The notes under the pieces: model-generated | What the model was told of the DNA's origin: nothing | Seen by the model: the letters and a program-made list of their open reading frames with translations, nothing else | Databases searched by the model: none | Made by a program: the position numbers and the translations under genes | Shown here: piece after piece, positions 10,429-21,761 of the stretch | Layout: every line of letters begins with the position of its first letter | How positions within the stretch are numbered: position 1 is the first letter of the stretch | From: Calvatia gigantea | Lineage: Eukaryota > Basidiomycota > Agaricomycetes > Agaricales > Lycoperdaceae | NCBI GenBank assembly: GCA_025093985.1 | Contig: JACAAK010000006.1 | Coordinates: forward strand, 310,001-374,000 | Direction of reading: 5' to 3' | DNA length: 64,000 nucleotides

Positions 10429-11310
10429 GTTAAATGAAGTACCGCGGGGTAGCTTCTTGTCCTTTTATCACCTTCTCCACTCCCAAGAATAAATGTTCTA
10501 TCCCATAACCAATAAGAATGCTTCGAGTCAGCAACGGGAGATGGGCGGTTCTCGGACTGCCGAGGATCAACTTATAATTATCTCAGAATTTCTGTCCACG
10601 AGTCAGTGACTTCGGGCACCAGAGAGAAGGGGGTCAACGGCTCCATGCTGAGGAGATGACGTAGTCAAGGGAAGGGGGTGTTTTGGATTCCAGTGATGGG
10701 GCCCTGGGAGGACGTGATACCACGACGGTTTCCTGTCATGTCATGTGTGGCTGCACCAGATGTGCAAACAAGCATTCCGGGCGGAGGAGAAATCCACCAC
10801 CAAAGGGGAATACAGAGACTAATCAATTTGAGTTCAGGGAAAGTGCCCCATTGCGTGGGTAAGCATAAGAGGTCGAGGTAACGAGACATGGACATCACTA
10901 ATACCCCAAGATGCTTGAGTGAGCGGAGACTGAACAATAAAGGGGTCCATCGAGCACATCCTTCTTGTGTTCAAGAGCCTTCACGGTTATTGAGTGATTT
11001 GATACTTGACAACAAAATCATCCAAACCGTCCAAACCAATGGATAAGGTAGAACTCCCACCCTCAGAAGGGTCCAACCACACCAGAGTAAAATAAAATAA
11101 AATCAAGTACTCAATCAACGCCTTTGCAACGGGAACAAGGTAAACAAGTCGGAATGTCATGTCACGGTCCGGATTTCAAGAAATTAGAGGAAGTGACATT
11201 AGAGAGATACAGGCTATTGGCAATGAGCGAATGACAATGGTTAACCACTTCTGAAATAACCCTCTCATACCCCCAAAACCCGCCTATATATCGAAATCCC
11301 GCAACTGCCT
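10429..11310. other. Intergenic, nothing recognised
   Basis: About 0.9 kb between the MBL gene and the hydrophobin 3' end. It contains the MBL promoter and a non-descript 90-codon open frame on the minus strand (10665-10937) without motif. Confidence 0.5.
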
Positions 11311-11756
11311 TTAGAGGTTGACGTTGATAGGAGAGCAGCCGAGAGCAATGACGCCATCTAAAAGATATCGTAAATAATGTAATCCAATAGCAAATACAAA
11401 AAGGGCGCTCACTGAAGTTGTTGTTCTTGCAGCAAACAGGTTGGGCATTGCTTTCAAAGAAAAAATAAATTAGATTCACAGTATAATGTATGAAACGAAA
11501 CTACTTACCAGCTGTTGCCAGCGAGGCCAGCGGCCGTAAGCGGGCTGCAATTAGCACCAATAAGACCACCGACACCGCCAGCAGCGAGGCCAAGGATACC
11601 GGTAATCGCCTGCCCAGTTTCGCTGGTGTGCTCAACAGTCGAGTTACAGCAGTGCATCTCGCCGACATTGCATTGGTTGGCGGGTCCACTGGTAGGTGCG
11701 GCAGAGACGAAGACGGCGAAGGTAGCGACGGTGAAGATGGCGAGTTTGGAGAACAT
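11311..11756 (-). CDS. Class I hydrophobin
   Basis: Secreted amphipathic protein that self-assembles at hyphal and fruiting-body surfaces. Three exons: 11756-11509, 11450-11413 and 11357-11311; introns of 58 and 55 nt; 110 residues. ATG at 11756 gives signal peptide MFSKLAIFTVATFAVFVSA. The mature protein has exactly eight cysteines spaced C-x6-CC-x32-C-x12-C-x5-CC-x12-C-x7-end, the class I pattern, and ends GCSPINVNL. The second half (VCCKNNNF, IALGCSP) appears only after splicing, because the small exon 2 is 38 nt. A longer reading from an upstream start would bury the signal peptide. A TATA-like TATAAAAA is at about 11855-11862 on this strand. Confidence 0.95.
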
Positions 11757-11854
11757 TGTGAAAGAGTGTGAGTGGTGATAAAGAGTGTGAGTAGGTTGAG
11801 AGTTGAGAGTCGAGTAAGAGTTAACGATGAGGGTAAAGAGCGAAAACAAATGGG

Positions 11855-11862
11855 TTTTTATA
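11855..11862 (-). promoter_or_regulatory. TATA-like element of the hydrophobin gene
   Basis: TATAAAAA on the minus strand, about 100 bp upstream of the start codon. Position and sequence fit a core promoter of a strongly expressed gene. Confidence 0.5.
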
Positions 11863-11869
11863 CCTCAGG

Positions 11870-12300
11870 AGTCTTCTGCGGTGACGTAGCTTTGCTGGCA
11901 CTTGGTGCGCTGAATACATAATTTCTATATACCTGGTTGGACGCTTTTGGTTAGTTCGAGTGTGGAAAAAATTGGGTGCCGTCAAGTTCAAATGTATCGG
12001 GCCGGTTACTTGGAGTCCCATGCCTCCGTGGTTGCGCCCGAGCTCTCCATCTTGAAAACGGTTTGCAAAGTGGTCCCTATTCCTTAAAAAATAGTGCCTT
12101 GCTAGAATAGGACCGTTTTCCTGTCTAAGTCGCGGCACACGGACGATTCATGTATCCGTCACCTGAGGAGAATGATATCGATGGTATTTCGGCACCTCGC
12201 GCGTGGCCCTTACGGAGTAAGGTCAAACTGTAGGGGAGGAGGTTAAAGTGAGGGTATTGCAGCGGATAGTTTCTGAAGCTGTACATATTATTCACTGACT
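11870..12300. other. Intergenic, nothing recognised
   Basis: No open frame with a recognisable motif. Confidence 0.5.
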
Positions 12301-12740
12301 TTGCGGTCAACAGTATGATCTGTCAGTAACGTTCCCCGATATCAATCGCCCCCCCATCGGTTGACTTGGATTAAAGTTTCACCTTTGGGCTCAATGTCAT
12401 TAGCGCCATGTTCTCGTCTGATCATTAGTCCCTTTGATGCACCAGGTACTACTTTCGGTTCCTTGTGTGGCATTTTTCCGCATGCTTGATAGAATCATAG
12501 TGGTGGCATATTACCACGATGGTGGTGAAGGGGGTCCCCACCTTTGTCTGATCCTGGGTTCGCTCGTACTGGGACCCGCTCCGCCGTTTTGCATGACGTA
12601 GTTAAGGCAGACAAGATCCTAGTTCAGCCCAGGAGGTCGAGCGTAGAGAGTGGAAGGTCTTGACGAACTACTGTAGATAGTCAAGTTATCCTTCGTAGTC
12701 CAACCAACCTTGTTTTGTCTCCCCCGGTTTGAAGTAAATT
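12300..12740 (+). pseudogene. Relic of the 7-TM gene family (3' portions)
   Basis: Two separated pieces match the 7-TM gene at 36028-37258. Positions 12306-12352 (caacagtatgatctgtcagt) match 36891-36932. Positions about 12615-12740 (tagagagtggaaggtcttga, then cgtagtcc) match the end of that gene and its 3' flank at 37236-37335. The coding sequence between is lost. This is a third, heavily decayed member, 24 kb from the other two. Confidence 0.5.
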
Positions 12741-13564
12741 TTAGTTCCCATAGGGTATAACTTATATTTTCGTTGCTTCTGGGCACCGGTATGCTGATCG
12801 TTGACCTTGGGCGAGGGAGATCCTTCCATATGCTGCGGAAGAGTGCTGAGCAATATTGTCGGGATAGCCTGGAGGATGGTCGCGGCACTCCAAGGGTCTC
12901 ACGGCCTTTGTCCTCACCCCGCTTCTGCACCCCGCCACCGTCCATACTCAGCATCGTTTACCATTCTTCATGAAACTCAAAAGTCTGGATTAAACATGAC
13001 GACAAACCATGAACGGAACGACACACGTCGCCTCGGGCTTGGCAGATACACCGTCTTTGCACTCCGCTCCGCTCCCCCGTCCTCTCCACTTATATCTGAC
13101 GACTTGTCCTTCTTCTTTGTAAACTTCGTATGAGCGATTCCATCATTAAAAAATGGCAACTCAAAATTGGTCGGTGGTTGGAGACTGAACAGCGTCACAA
13201 AGACAACGCAATTTGGTAACTGACAACGCTGAAGTGCTGAAAATTCAGATCTTCAGAATCGGCGAGGAAAAAAGCACGTTTCTAAGGAACATTGTGGATT
13301 CATGCGAGCGAATGTCGATTTGAGTCATTCTTATCTAAAAATACGTACAAACAGCTGCATCGAAGCTGATTTGCGGGGGGAAGTCGCTCGGTCAGTACTT
13401 GATGCTTGATGCTTGAGGCATTGATGGATTGATTCGAGGTCTTGCGTTTGCACATGTTCCAATATCAGGCGTAAGTGGAACACCGGGTAAGCAAGAATAA
13501 TTCACAGAAATGTATTCCTCCCTAGTAAGCCACCAAGTATTACTTACAAGTCAGACATAGTGGA
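12741..13564. other. Intergenic, nothing recognised
   Basis: No coding signal beyond chance open frames. It includes the 3' flank of the M35 protease. Confidence 0.5.
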
Positions 13565-14820
13565 TCACAGTGATTGGAAAGGGTTGTTCTCCGCGAAATA
13601 CTCATGAGTATCAGCATTATCAACCGTAAGATTAGGGTCGTTAATTGCCAATGACCTGCAGGCAGATTGGCCATAGGCGCGATCGTCGGTTCCACCATTC
13701 TTGTCGAAGTGGGAACGCTCGTGGATTAAAGTTCCACCCTAGATGTCCGGTGTAAGTCAAAGAAGCATTCAACCACCGAAGGAGAGAGCATACTTTGGAG
13801 TCAGTTCCTGTCATGGGAGCATTCCAAAATACCGCACAGAGGTAAATGTGACCGTAGCTGGAAAAAATGAGTAGCTGAAATACCAAGCAATGGAAAAAAA
13901 CCAACGTACTCTGCTGGGAATACAAAAGCATATACACCAGGGTCAGTGCAAACGCAGTCGTAGGAGAATGAAGAGAAAGCGCCGCCACTGATGAGGCTGA
14001 AGTGGGATTGGACGGCGGCGTGGCGAGCGAAGGTGTAAGTACCAAACCAGGTGATGTAGCGGGTGGTCGGGACGGTGTGGTCTTGGAGAAATGAGAGGGC
14101 ATTAGCAGCGTAATTCTGAGCGGCGGTTGCGGCAGAAAGAAGAAGACTTTGTTGAGATACGGAGCATCCATTAAAAAGTGCACGCTTCTGGACGTTGGGC
14201 CGGGTAACAGCAAGCTTTCCGGAGATATGGGCACTGTGTGCGTTGGCTTGCGCGTAAATTGGGGTGATTTTCGCGGAGTCATCCACGAGATAGAATAGGT
14301 TCCGAGCCTCAAACGAATACTTTCCCTTGCCAGCAGCAGCGAAATTGTAGGCCTCAGATACTGGAACGCTATGAGTTCAAACACCTACTAGGAACTCCTG
14401 ATAATACTCACAATCGTGCTCGACCTCGACAGATTGTCCAGGTGCGAGGACAGTATAGGCTTGGTTTGCTGCCGCCACTTCAGGGACGTACTTCGCTTTG
14501 ATACCAGTGAAAGAAGGGGTAGTGCCTGCAGCACCACTGGTAATCCTGAAGGTATCGGCCGGTAATTTCGACAGAGGGCTGAGAGGGTCGTTGAGCAGCT
14601 TGACGATCTCATCACCAGTGTTTGTGACCGTAGCGGTGACCTTAAGGTTCTCGACGGTGTCGACGGACTCCGGACCTGTGGATGTGATGAGAGTGACGAC
14701 AGTTGTACGGACAGGGCATAATTTACCAGATATCCTCAAGGAAAGGCTGTGAGCAGCATTGACTGCAACAGCGGATGCTGCGAGAGCGAAGAGCGTAGAG
14801 CGAACGGTAGAAGAGAACAT
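13565..14820 (-). CDS. Secreted M35 metalloendopeptidase (peptidyl-Lys type, deuterolysin family)
   Basis: Zinc endopeptidase that in characterised mushroom homologs cuts before lysine. Five exons: 14820-14727, 14675-14412, 14360-13910, 13857-13794 and 13738-13565 (introns 51-55 nt), giving 348 residues. It has a signal peptide (MFSSTVRSTLFALAASAVAVNA), a propeptide (VENLKVTATVTNTGDE, LLNDPLSPLSKLP, VLAPGQSVEVEHDL) and a mature enzyme from about FNGCSVSQQ. The aspzincin signature is complete: HERSH at 297-301 and GTDDRAYG at 307-314, both in the last exon, ending HEYFAENNP. The acceptor of intron 2 was placed at 14360/14361 because only it restores the family sequence EHDLSEAYNF. TATAAAT is about 40 bp upstream (14859-14865). 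No defects. Confidence 0.93.
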
Positions 14821-14858
14821 TCTGGATGAACTGATTGACCCCAGGTTAGTCCAGGAGG

Positions 14859-14865
14859 ATTTATA
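14859..14865 (-). promoter_or_regulatory. TATA-like element of the M35 protease gene
   Basis: TATAAAT on the minus strand, 39 bp before the start codon. Confidence 0.5.
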
Positions 14866-15342
14866 GGATGGTTAATCTGCAATCTCTCAAAACTTTGATC
14901 ACAGCCCATGTGGTCGCTCCCAACAGACATGTCTGACTGACAGATCTGGGAGGGCGTGATGACCTTGGAAATCTCAATGCCTTTGTTGCATATGTCGAGT
15001 GTGAAGGAAGTGGGAGTCAAAATCAGCCAAGAATGCCAGCAACTCGTCAGGCAAATGAAAGGATGAGTGAGGGCAACATGTACTAGTGTTCAATTAGGGG
15101 GCAGTTGGAAGATAACCACACGGTGTAGGACCAAAAGGACGCAAAGTGCATCATCCGAAAATAGTGGCCAGGGTATCAGTGAACGCATGACCTGAGGAAG
15201 GCGACAGTTACGCCCTTAATGCGTTGAGTTGTTGGAAGATTTCAAACCTTCCTCTCTTTGGGCGATCAAGTAGGCAAACGGCTCAGAAGTTCTCACGGTC
15301 CACCAGGGTCATTTTGGTTTGGAATGATATAATTGATATTTC
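14866..15342. other. Intergenic, nothing recognised
   Basis: The right end (about 15270-15342) resembles the flank upstream of the UTP7 pseudogene at 21.7 kb (CGGCTCAGAAGTTCTCACGG versus CGGCCCAGAAGTTCTCACGG), so the duplicated block extends at least this far. Confidence 0.5.
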
Positions 15343-16996
15343 ATGGACTCGTTCTTCGCAGAAGCGATAAAACCCTCCACAAAAAGAGCAGCAACTCGCA
15401 CGGGCCATATAAAGATAATATCTCAGAATCTGACATCACGGTTTAATCTGTAAAAAAGAACAGGCTGCCTGGGCAGGAGGCTGTGAAGGGTCGGAAGAAG
15501 TCGAATTTGGATGGTGGCCAGGATGGGACCAGGTATACGCAGAATGGTCGGTGCGTACTCGACTGCACTCGCTGAGTGTTTGTGTCATGCTAAATTTTGT
15601 GGAGGTAGATTGGCAGACCGGAACTCTGCATACGCATACGGAGCAGCAGCTACAGGAAACATGTCGCGATATCACATTTTTTCAAGATCACACGCTCTTT
15701 GCTATTGCGCAGAAAAAAATATGTGTATATCTATGACGGTGACGGTATAGAGTTGCACTGTCTATGAGTGTATATTGGGTCTACGGGGCTCGAATTTCTG
15801 CCTTAGCACTGGCTCCTTGTATCCGTCGTACGTCCCTCCCCTCTCACATTCACTGCCATAAACAAATCCCCAACGTTGAATATGTATAAGGGACCACGCT
15901 GGATACTTGAGATGCCAAGACACGTCCACGGGCCAGCTCCTCTGACTACCATACAAAATTAGGTGCATACGCCACGATGTCACAAAGCCTGCACAACGCC
16001 GTTATCCAATTCGAACACCCAAAATGGCTGCATTACTCTGTAGACGCCTAACCTGTCCCACCCTGCTGTTCAACTTCTTGCGTATCTAGGTCCAGTATCG
16101 AGCGTAAGTGTTGACCCGAGTTTTGGTGGACGGTATACGACTCCTGTGGGAGTCGGAGGGGGTATCTGGGCATTGCGGGTGGTAGGACTGTTAACGTATG
16201 TGTATTAGTATCTGGCCCGACCTAGTTTACTGACGTTCGATTAATCTCTAGGTATATGCGCCTTCCGTGATTGATTGATCCGGCAACCTTTCCGTATTCA
16301 CACCCATGCCCCACATCGTCCACTTATATCTTTCCATTTCATGCCGTTCCAGGACACCCTCACTATTAGCCACAACGCCGGAATATCGAGCATCCTCGTG
16401 CCGGGATCTGCACGACTGAACTTGGGCTCTGCAGGGGCTGACCCGTTCGATAATCGAAAAGCGAGGCAAGAGCGGGAAGTCACCGGCTAGATCTCATTTC
16501 GCTCAACCCAAAATTTGTTGGAACACTCCCCCAGCCTTCAAAACTCGTCGCCTCGGGCGGGGAACCAGAAACAGATATGCCGTATATCAGATTACCCTGC
16601 TTTGACCGCCTCCACGTGTCCGGGAGATATTGGCTCCCCTGATGAGCTCGCCGGCAGCGGTGACGGCGAAAATGGTGATAATGGTAATGGCGGTGGCGAT
16701 GGTATGGACAAAGGGAGATACAAAAGTCACTAAGGGAGGGGAGAGAAAAGAAGAAGATGAGGGGGTAGAATAAGGGTATGAAGGGTTATTTGAGGAAGCA
16801 GAGGAAGGGTTTTGTTGATCCCGAAATTGTAAGTCCTTTCCCTTCCACCCTTCCCTTGTCTGTGTGTTGACGTGGTTTTGGTCCATATGTGTAGTTCGTG
16901 GTTGGAGCGAAGCGAAGGATGATGTTGGTGAAGGGGGGTTTTGTTGAAGAACCAAAGCAACCATCGGCTTTGGATCGGTTTAGACCCGAGCCATAG
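15343..16996 (+). pseudogene. UTP7 pseudogene 1
   Basis: Collinear with the intact UTP7 from its start codon (ATG GAC TCG TTC at 15343) to its stop (TAG at 16994-16996), including intron positions. It is therefore a genomic duplicate, not a processed copy. About 250 bp of exon 1 is deleted, between the codons for VKK and AAGQEA. Many stops and frame changes follow (for example the CTATGA near 15763). Recognisable pieces include DWQTGTLHT, HNAGISSILVPGS and ADPFDNRKARQEREV. It lies in the orientation opposite to the intact gene. Confidence 0.9.
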
Positions 16997-17235
16997 TCCG
17001 CCGTGGGTAGATTTTTGCCAACACCTGCAATTGGGCGCGAGAGTTCCACTTTGCGCTTGGAAATTCTCGGTGCGAGTTACGACCAGATTTCAAGTGCAAG
17101 ACAAACGATCACACACTTAACGGTGTATGGGGCCGATGTCCCCCCCTACCCCCACCCTCCCTGGTCAGCTCCCCGTTCGTCGTACCAGCGGACCAGCTAG
17201 CGCTTCGCAAAAGGCGCCGACACGCCCGCACGTAT

Positions 17236-17324
17236 GGACACATATAGTGTGGTTGGTTATCATGCCGCTTAGCATGTCTTGGCTGACTTTGCGGGCGATC
17301 CCCGGTTCGATTCCGGGCTTGTCC
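17236..17324 (+). tRNA. tRNA-Ala(AGC)-like relic, possibly with a short intron
   Basis: A D-arm-like TAGTGTGGTTGGTTATCAT, an anticodon region with the Ala loop TTAGCAT, and a well-formed T arm (CCCGG TTCGATT CCGGG) are in tRNA order. About 15 extra bases follow the anticodon loop before GCGGG, which could pair with the 5' anticodon stem, so an intron at the usual 37/38 position is possible. The acceptor stem GGACACA/CTTGTCC has only 5 of 7 pairs. Probably a decaying tRNA gene; it sits 240 bp after the UTP7 pseudogene. Confidence 0.45.
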
Positions 17325-17659
17325 ATGTCGTAATGAGCGAAGAATTCTTTTTCAAGCTGGCGTTCAGCTCTGTCCAGAGTAGCCTCGATGGGCCAGGAAA
17401 AGTGTACCAAGTCCACATATACATCGGAATATTTTTGCGCTTTGGAATTTTCGAATATTTTACGACACTTACACCTCCGCATCCAAACACCGCGAGCCAT
17501 CGAAAACTTTGAATGTCTCTGTTCCTATGCCAGCACACTACGCCGATGAGTCGACGTGGCATGGGTTATATTGAAATCATTATGATTTCAAAAAGTGTAA
17601 AGTGTGTCGTATCGAAGACTACACCTATTGGATTTAATACGATATGGATACGACAAGTG
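17325..17659. other. Intergenic, nothing recognised
   Basis: Spacer between the tRNA-like relic and ORF Y. No coding signal. Confidence 0.5.
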
Positions 17660-18106
17660 TCAAATCAACTCGTCGGCTGTTGATTGACGTCGCCAGAGAG
17701 GTCCATGTGGTGATACCACCATGTCCACTCCTCCCTTTTTACCGTGCCCGGCATCACGTAATCTGCCCACCCAAAGGAACCTGATGTTCGCATGAAGCCC
17801 CTGAGAATCGAAGCCAATCAATCTTCCTTCGCCACCTTCTGGTGTGAAATGTTCATGTCTGAATGTCATTTTTCCAGTGTTTCGCTCCGCATAAAAGCCT
17901 GAAATGTATGTGCCGTGGCGTGTCCCATTCGGTTGCTGCATCAGATTGGATTCTTCGAGGAAAACTATGCCTATTTCTCTAGTTTTCGCTGGGCCCGTAA
18001 TCGCCCTGCACTGGACACGCAAGTTCGCACCAAAGCTCGAATTTATTTTTCTATCCTGCGTATCTTGTGTTGGTGTTAATATACTAGCGCTCCAGAGTCC
18101 AAGCAT
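17660..18106 (-). CDS. Hypothetical protein (ORF Y), 148 residues
   Basis: Uninterrupted single-exon frame starting at ATG 18106 (MLGLWSASILTPTQDT). No recognised domain, signal peptide or membrane segment. The central part (FGANLRVQCRAITG, then SGFYAERNTGKM and GRLIGFDSQGLHANIRF) alternates polar and hydrophobic residues, as in a beta-rich domain. Homologous but broken sequences occur at 660-900 and 25480-25690, always on the antisense strand downstream of a UTP7 copy and its tRNA-like relic. It is divergent from the P450 at 18381 with a 275-bp shared upstream region. It may be a real gene whose other copies died, or a chance-open relic. Confidence 0.4.
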   Translation of the reverse strand: MLGLWSASILTPTQDTQDRKINSSFGANLRVQCRAITGPAKTREIGIVFLEESNLMQQPNGTRHGTYISGFYAERNTGKMTFRHEHFTPEGGEGRLIGFDSQGLHANIRFLWVGRLRDAGHGKKGGVDMVVSPHGPLWRRQSTADELI

Positions 18107-18333
18107 TTTCTCTGGACCTTACCCTGACGAAACCCGATTCGAGGCTACAGTGCTTTTACCAACCACTCCCTTCCTAACGGGCGAGGGAAATTAGAACATG
18201 GGACTCCACATCAAGAATTGTGTCACAGCTGTGGTCGTGTGGCGCTGATTGCTTTTCTAGACCAATGGCTATTCGAGTATCACCAGTGTTCTTGGAGTCG
18301 CGAGTCATGACATGGACCCTGGTGTTACCTGAC

Positions 18334-18340
18334 TATATAA
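18334..18340 (+). promoter_or_regulatory. TATA box of P450-1
   Basis: TATATAA located 41 bp before the start codon. The same element stands 37 bp before the start of the second P450. Confidence 0.6.
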
Positions 18341-18380
18341 GTTGTTATCGGCGGATTCCGTTTTCTCTACGCCTCTAACA

Positions 18381-20418
18381 ATGGTCCTTCTATCTAACCC
18401 AACGATTTTTTATGGTGTTGGTCTCATTGCTATTTGGTGGCTCAATGGTATCATCAAGAGACGCCGGACCAATCCCAACAGGTTGCCTCTGCCACCTGGT
18501 CCCAAAGGCTACCCCATCATTGGCAGCTTGTTTGATCTCCCCACTCACAAACCCTGGCTCGTGTACGACAAATGGTTCAAGGTTTACGGTGTGTTTCAAC
18601 TTTGACGTGACGAAGAAATGCTGAAGTGTACCCAGGGGACATGGTCTATTTCGAGGTCCTCGGGCAATCCTTCCTCGTTCTTGGTGGTTTGCAGGGGATG
18701 AACGACCTCTTTGAACGCCGATCTTCCAATTATTCGGATCGGCCACGTTTTCCTATGGTCCTTGAACTGTCTGTTACTTTCGATACTCTACACGATGTGT
18801 CGTGCGCGACGCTAACTCGTTTTCAGCATGGATTGGACTTATAACATGGCGTTTCTCCCCTACGGCACCTGGTGGAGGCGCCATCGCCGCACCTTTCACG
18901 ACCACTTTCACCCTAACGTCGTTGAAAAATATCAACCTACTCAACTATCCACCACCCGTGCTTTCCTTCGCCGACTTTTAAAATCTCCAGATGATTTTAT
19001 TCACCACATTCGACAGTATGTCTTGAATGGTTGTGAATCTTTGAAACCTCGGTTCTCATACTGTTTTCTCGCAGTACATTTGCAGCCTCTATTCTCAAAG
19101 TCGCCTATGGTATTACTGTCCAGGAAGAGAATGACCCTTATGTCGACAATGCCGAAATAGCTCTTGCCGGAATTGCGGAAGCTGGTGTTCCAGGAGCCTA
19201 CCTGGTTGATATGTTCCCAATCATGAAATACATTCCAAGCTGGTTCCCGGGTGCAGGATGGAAGAAGAAAGCGATGTATTGGCGACACATCAACGACCGC
19301 GTCGCCAATGACCCGTTTAATCTGGTTAAAGAGCAGATGGTGAGAACGTCCGATGGCAATCTAGTCTGTCTCTCCTCACAAAGGGCGTAGAAAGAAGGGA
19401 CGGCTGTACAATCTATTGCAGCAACTCTGATCGCAGGATTACCGGATGAAGGTATACCTCATCGCTCTGAGGAGGAGATGGTGGCACGTGATACTTGCGC
19501 TGTGGCTTTTGTTGGTGTGTCCAGATCCTTTTGGAAAAAGAAATTGCCTGATGCACTGTTACCTCAGGGGGAGCTGACACCGTATGGTGTTTTTGATTTT
19601 TTAAGGATTAACATTGACTGATAAATCACGTTAGACTGTTTCGACTGTTCAGTCATTTTTCATGGCCATGTGTTTGTATCCGGAGGTTCAAAAGAAGGCA
19701 CAAGCAGAACTGGACAACGTTCTCGGAGGCCGCTTGCCAGAATTCAATGACAGGCCGAATCTTCCGTATATCAACGCCATGATAAAAGAGTCGATGCGAT
19801 GGCAGCAGGTTTTACCCTTAGGTTCGTAATTTCTTCTTGTATAGATGACAACTTAATCTCCTTTTCTAGCGATCGTGCATATGAGCAGTGAGGCTGATGA
19901 GTATAATGGGTACCACATTCCTAAAGGCACTATCCTCATGGGAAATCAATGGTTAGGTGTATGCTCATTCCGTTGTTCGGCGCTGATGGAACCCCATAGG
20001 ACGATCCTACACGACCCAGAAGTCTATAAGAATCCCCTTGAATATAATCCCGACCGTTTTCTCAAAGATGGCAAGATTGACACCACCGTTCGCGATCCAA
20101 AGGTAGCATTCTTTGGATTTGGAAGGAGAATCTGCCCTGGCAGATACTTCAGTGAGAACTCGTTGTTCGCGAACATCACTCACGTTCTGGCGGTGTACGA
20201 TATCAAGCCGGGTTTGGACAAGGATGGGAAGGAGGTTGAGATCAAACCTGAAATGACCAGCGGTCTGCTCTCGTGAGTCCTGAACCCCATTCATTGTTCG
20301 ATGTTAAAGTAATCGTGCCATAATGATCTATAGATACCCTGAGCCATTTGCGTGTAGGATCACACCCCGATCGAAGGAGGCAAGAGAATTGATACAGAAC
20401 TCAGGGCTGATGGATTGA
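18381..20418 (+). CDS. Cytochrome P450 monooxygenase (P450-1)
   Basis: Membrane-anchored heme-thiolate monooxygenase of the basidiomycete secondary-metabolism type. Ten exons: 18381-18588, 18636-18768, 18827-19015, 19075-19339, 19391-19514, 19568-19581 (a 14-nt microexon), 19635-19821, 19870-19951, 20000-20272 and 20334-20418; 519 residues. An N-terminal anchor (IFYGVGLIAIWWLNGII) is followed by the hinge LPLPPGPKGYPIIGS. The I-helix is GADTT (308-312), the K-helix KESMR (ExxR 363-366), then NPDRF, and the heme loop FGFGRRICPG with Cys446. All landmarks are intact. Substrate unknown; no biosynthetic core enzyme lies nearby. The paralog at 25979-33276 has the same exon structure. Confidence 0.93.
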
Positions 20419-21377
20419 GCATCGACACTAATCACTTCTATCCCGATACGACGGCTCCTGACGGCTCCCCCCTGTGTTCAACGTCCTGTACTAATCTTAA
20501 CCTCGTTTATGTGAGGTGTGTTGTTTGCAAATAACTTGTAGTCCAAAAACAACTAGACCGTCAAACTCAGAGATTGGGACTGCTCTCGAAAGGCGTGTCG
20601 TGCGACCTGCTATCCCAAGGGATCGGAAAGTCGACGACACCTCGCGGGTCCTGTAGTACCGTGTATCACGTTCTCCCGAATTTATATACTCAGAGAGGTG
20701 TTCCACTGTAGCGACGAATGGAGGGATCGTATCCAGAGTTTCTCCTCATTCCCCAACAAAAACGAGAGAAAAATCGATATCAACAACCTTGGACCCTAGG
20801 ATGCACATTAAGTACAGTGCTAAGCCAGCGACAACCAACTGCAGCTTGCCTTGACAAAGTCGAAGGGTTCTGATCCGGTTGAGTGTGACACGGCGACGTC
20901 ATGGTGTCCTCAGTCATAGTCTGATGCCAGGTTAGTTTGTTGAGGGCAAGTCAATCAGTTCTGGGGACCTACCCTGGAGGTGAATATCCTGCGAGGATCG
21001 TTGTTCATGATGCTGTTGCCGCAGAGACTACCCTCGGGCAATCCTGAGTTCACGAATATGAGGGGCAAGGGATATTCACATCAATTCTACCTCTGACGTG
21101 TTTCTCGAACCCTGCGACGACTGCGATATCTAGAATAGTCAACTTGGGAGGGGACGAGAAGAGCTCGGACAATTTATTTAATGCAAAACGTCTTTCCAAC
21201 AAAGTGCACCGTTGTTATCCCTAACAAGAAGTTTAGTTTCTCGCAGTAACTGAAGGCAACTTGAAACATCACAGTCGGTAGGAAATAGGGATGCACCTTG
21301 GGGGATCTTGACGGGATAAATTAGTATCTCTCCATTTCGTTTCTGATTTCTGTTCGATTGCTGGTGAGAGCACAAGG
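20419..21377. other. Intergenic, nothing recognised
   Basis: About 1 kb without a supported gene. Confidence 0.5.
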
Positions 21378-21433
21378 ATCACTGGTAGCTCAAAATGCAC
21401 GAGAGCTACCGGTGATTAGGTACGGCTTTTTTT
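21378..21433 (+). other. 14-bp stem hairpin followed by a T7 tract
   Basis: ATCACTGGTAGCTC (21378-21391) is complementary to GAGCTACCGGTGAT (21403-21416) with one G-U pair and an 11-nt loop. Seven Ts follow at 21427-21433. No gene is attached. It could be the end of a Pol III transcript, a MITE remnant or coincidence. Confidence 0.35.
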
Positions 21434-21761
21434 GTAGAGATTTTTGGTCTCCAACAGTGCTTTTGCGTCGGTCCGCGACCTTGCAATGGGTCAGTTTCTT
21501 CGCTCGGCTGTGGAATGTGATCTTCGCCAGAGGGATACTATCAACCCCCTAAATGCCTTTACGCATCCCCATCATGGGTATGTGGACTGACTTAACGTTA
21601 ACTGTTATCCCATTGCTGTGTCAGTATGCTGTCGTGAAGCCCAGTGAAGCCCCTCCAAGTCGTCCGCTCTTTTGACAAAGCGGCCCAGAAGTTCTCACGG
21701 CCAGCCAGTGTCGTTTTGATTTTTCGCGTTGTGGTATTTATTATTTTGTACTTCGAAGTTC
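21434..21761. other. Left flank of the second UTP7 pseudogene
   Basis: No gene. The stretch 21,680-21,705 matches the left flank of UTP7 pseudogene 1, showing that the duplication includes upstream sequence. Confidence 0.5.

Noticed and set aside
14361..14404. Acceptor CATAG for intron 2 of the M35 protease
   Set aside because: Using CATAG gives the wrong frame; GTTCCAG (next to 14360) restores the conserved EHDLSEAYNF.
17279..17562. Open frames overlapping the tRNA-like relic on both strands
   Set aside because: They are chance frames; no motif, and they disagree with the tRNA-like structure and the duplicated-block alignment.
18342..18380. Upstream ATG starts for P450-1 (for example at 18342)
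   Set aside because: They would add residues before the membrane anchor. The ATG at 18381 matches the paralog start, and both lie about 40 bp after a TATA box.
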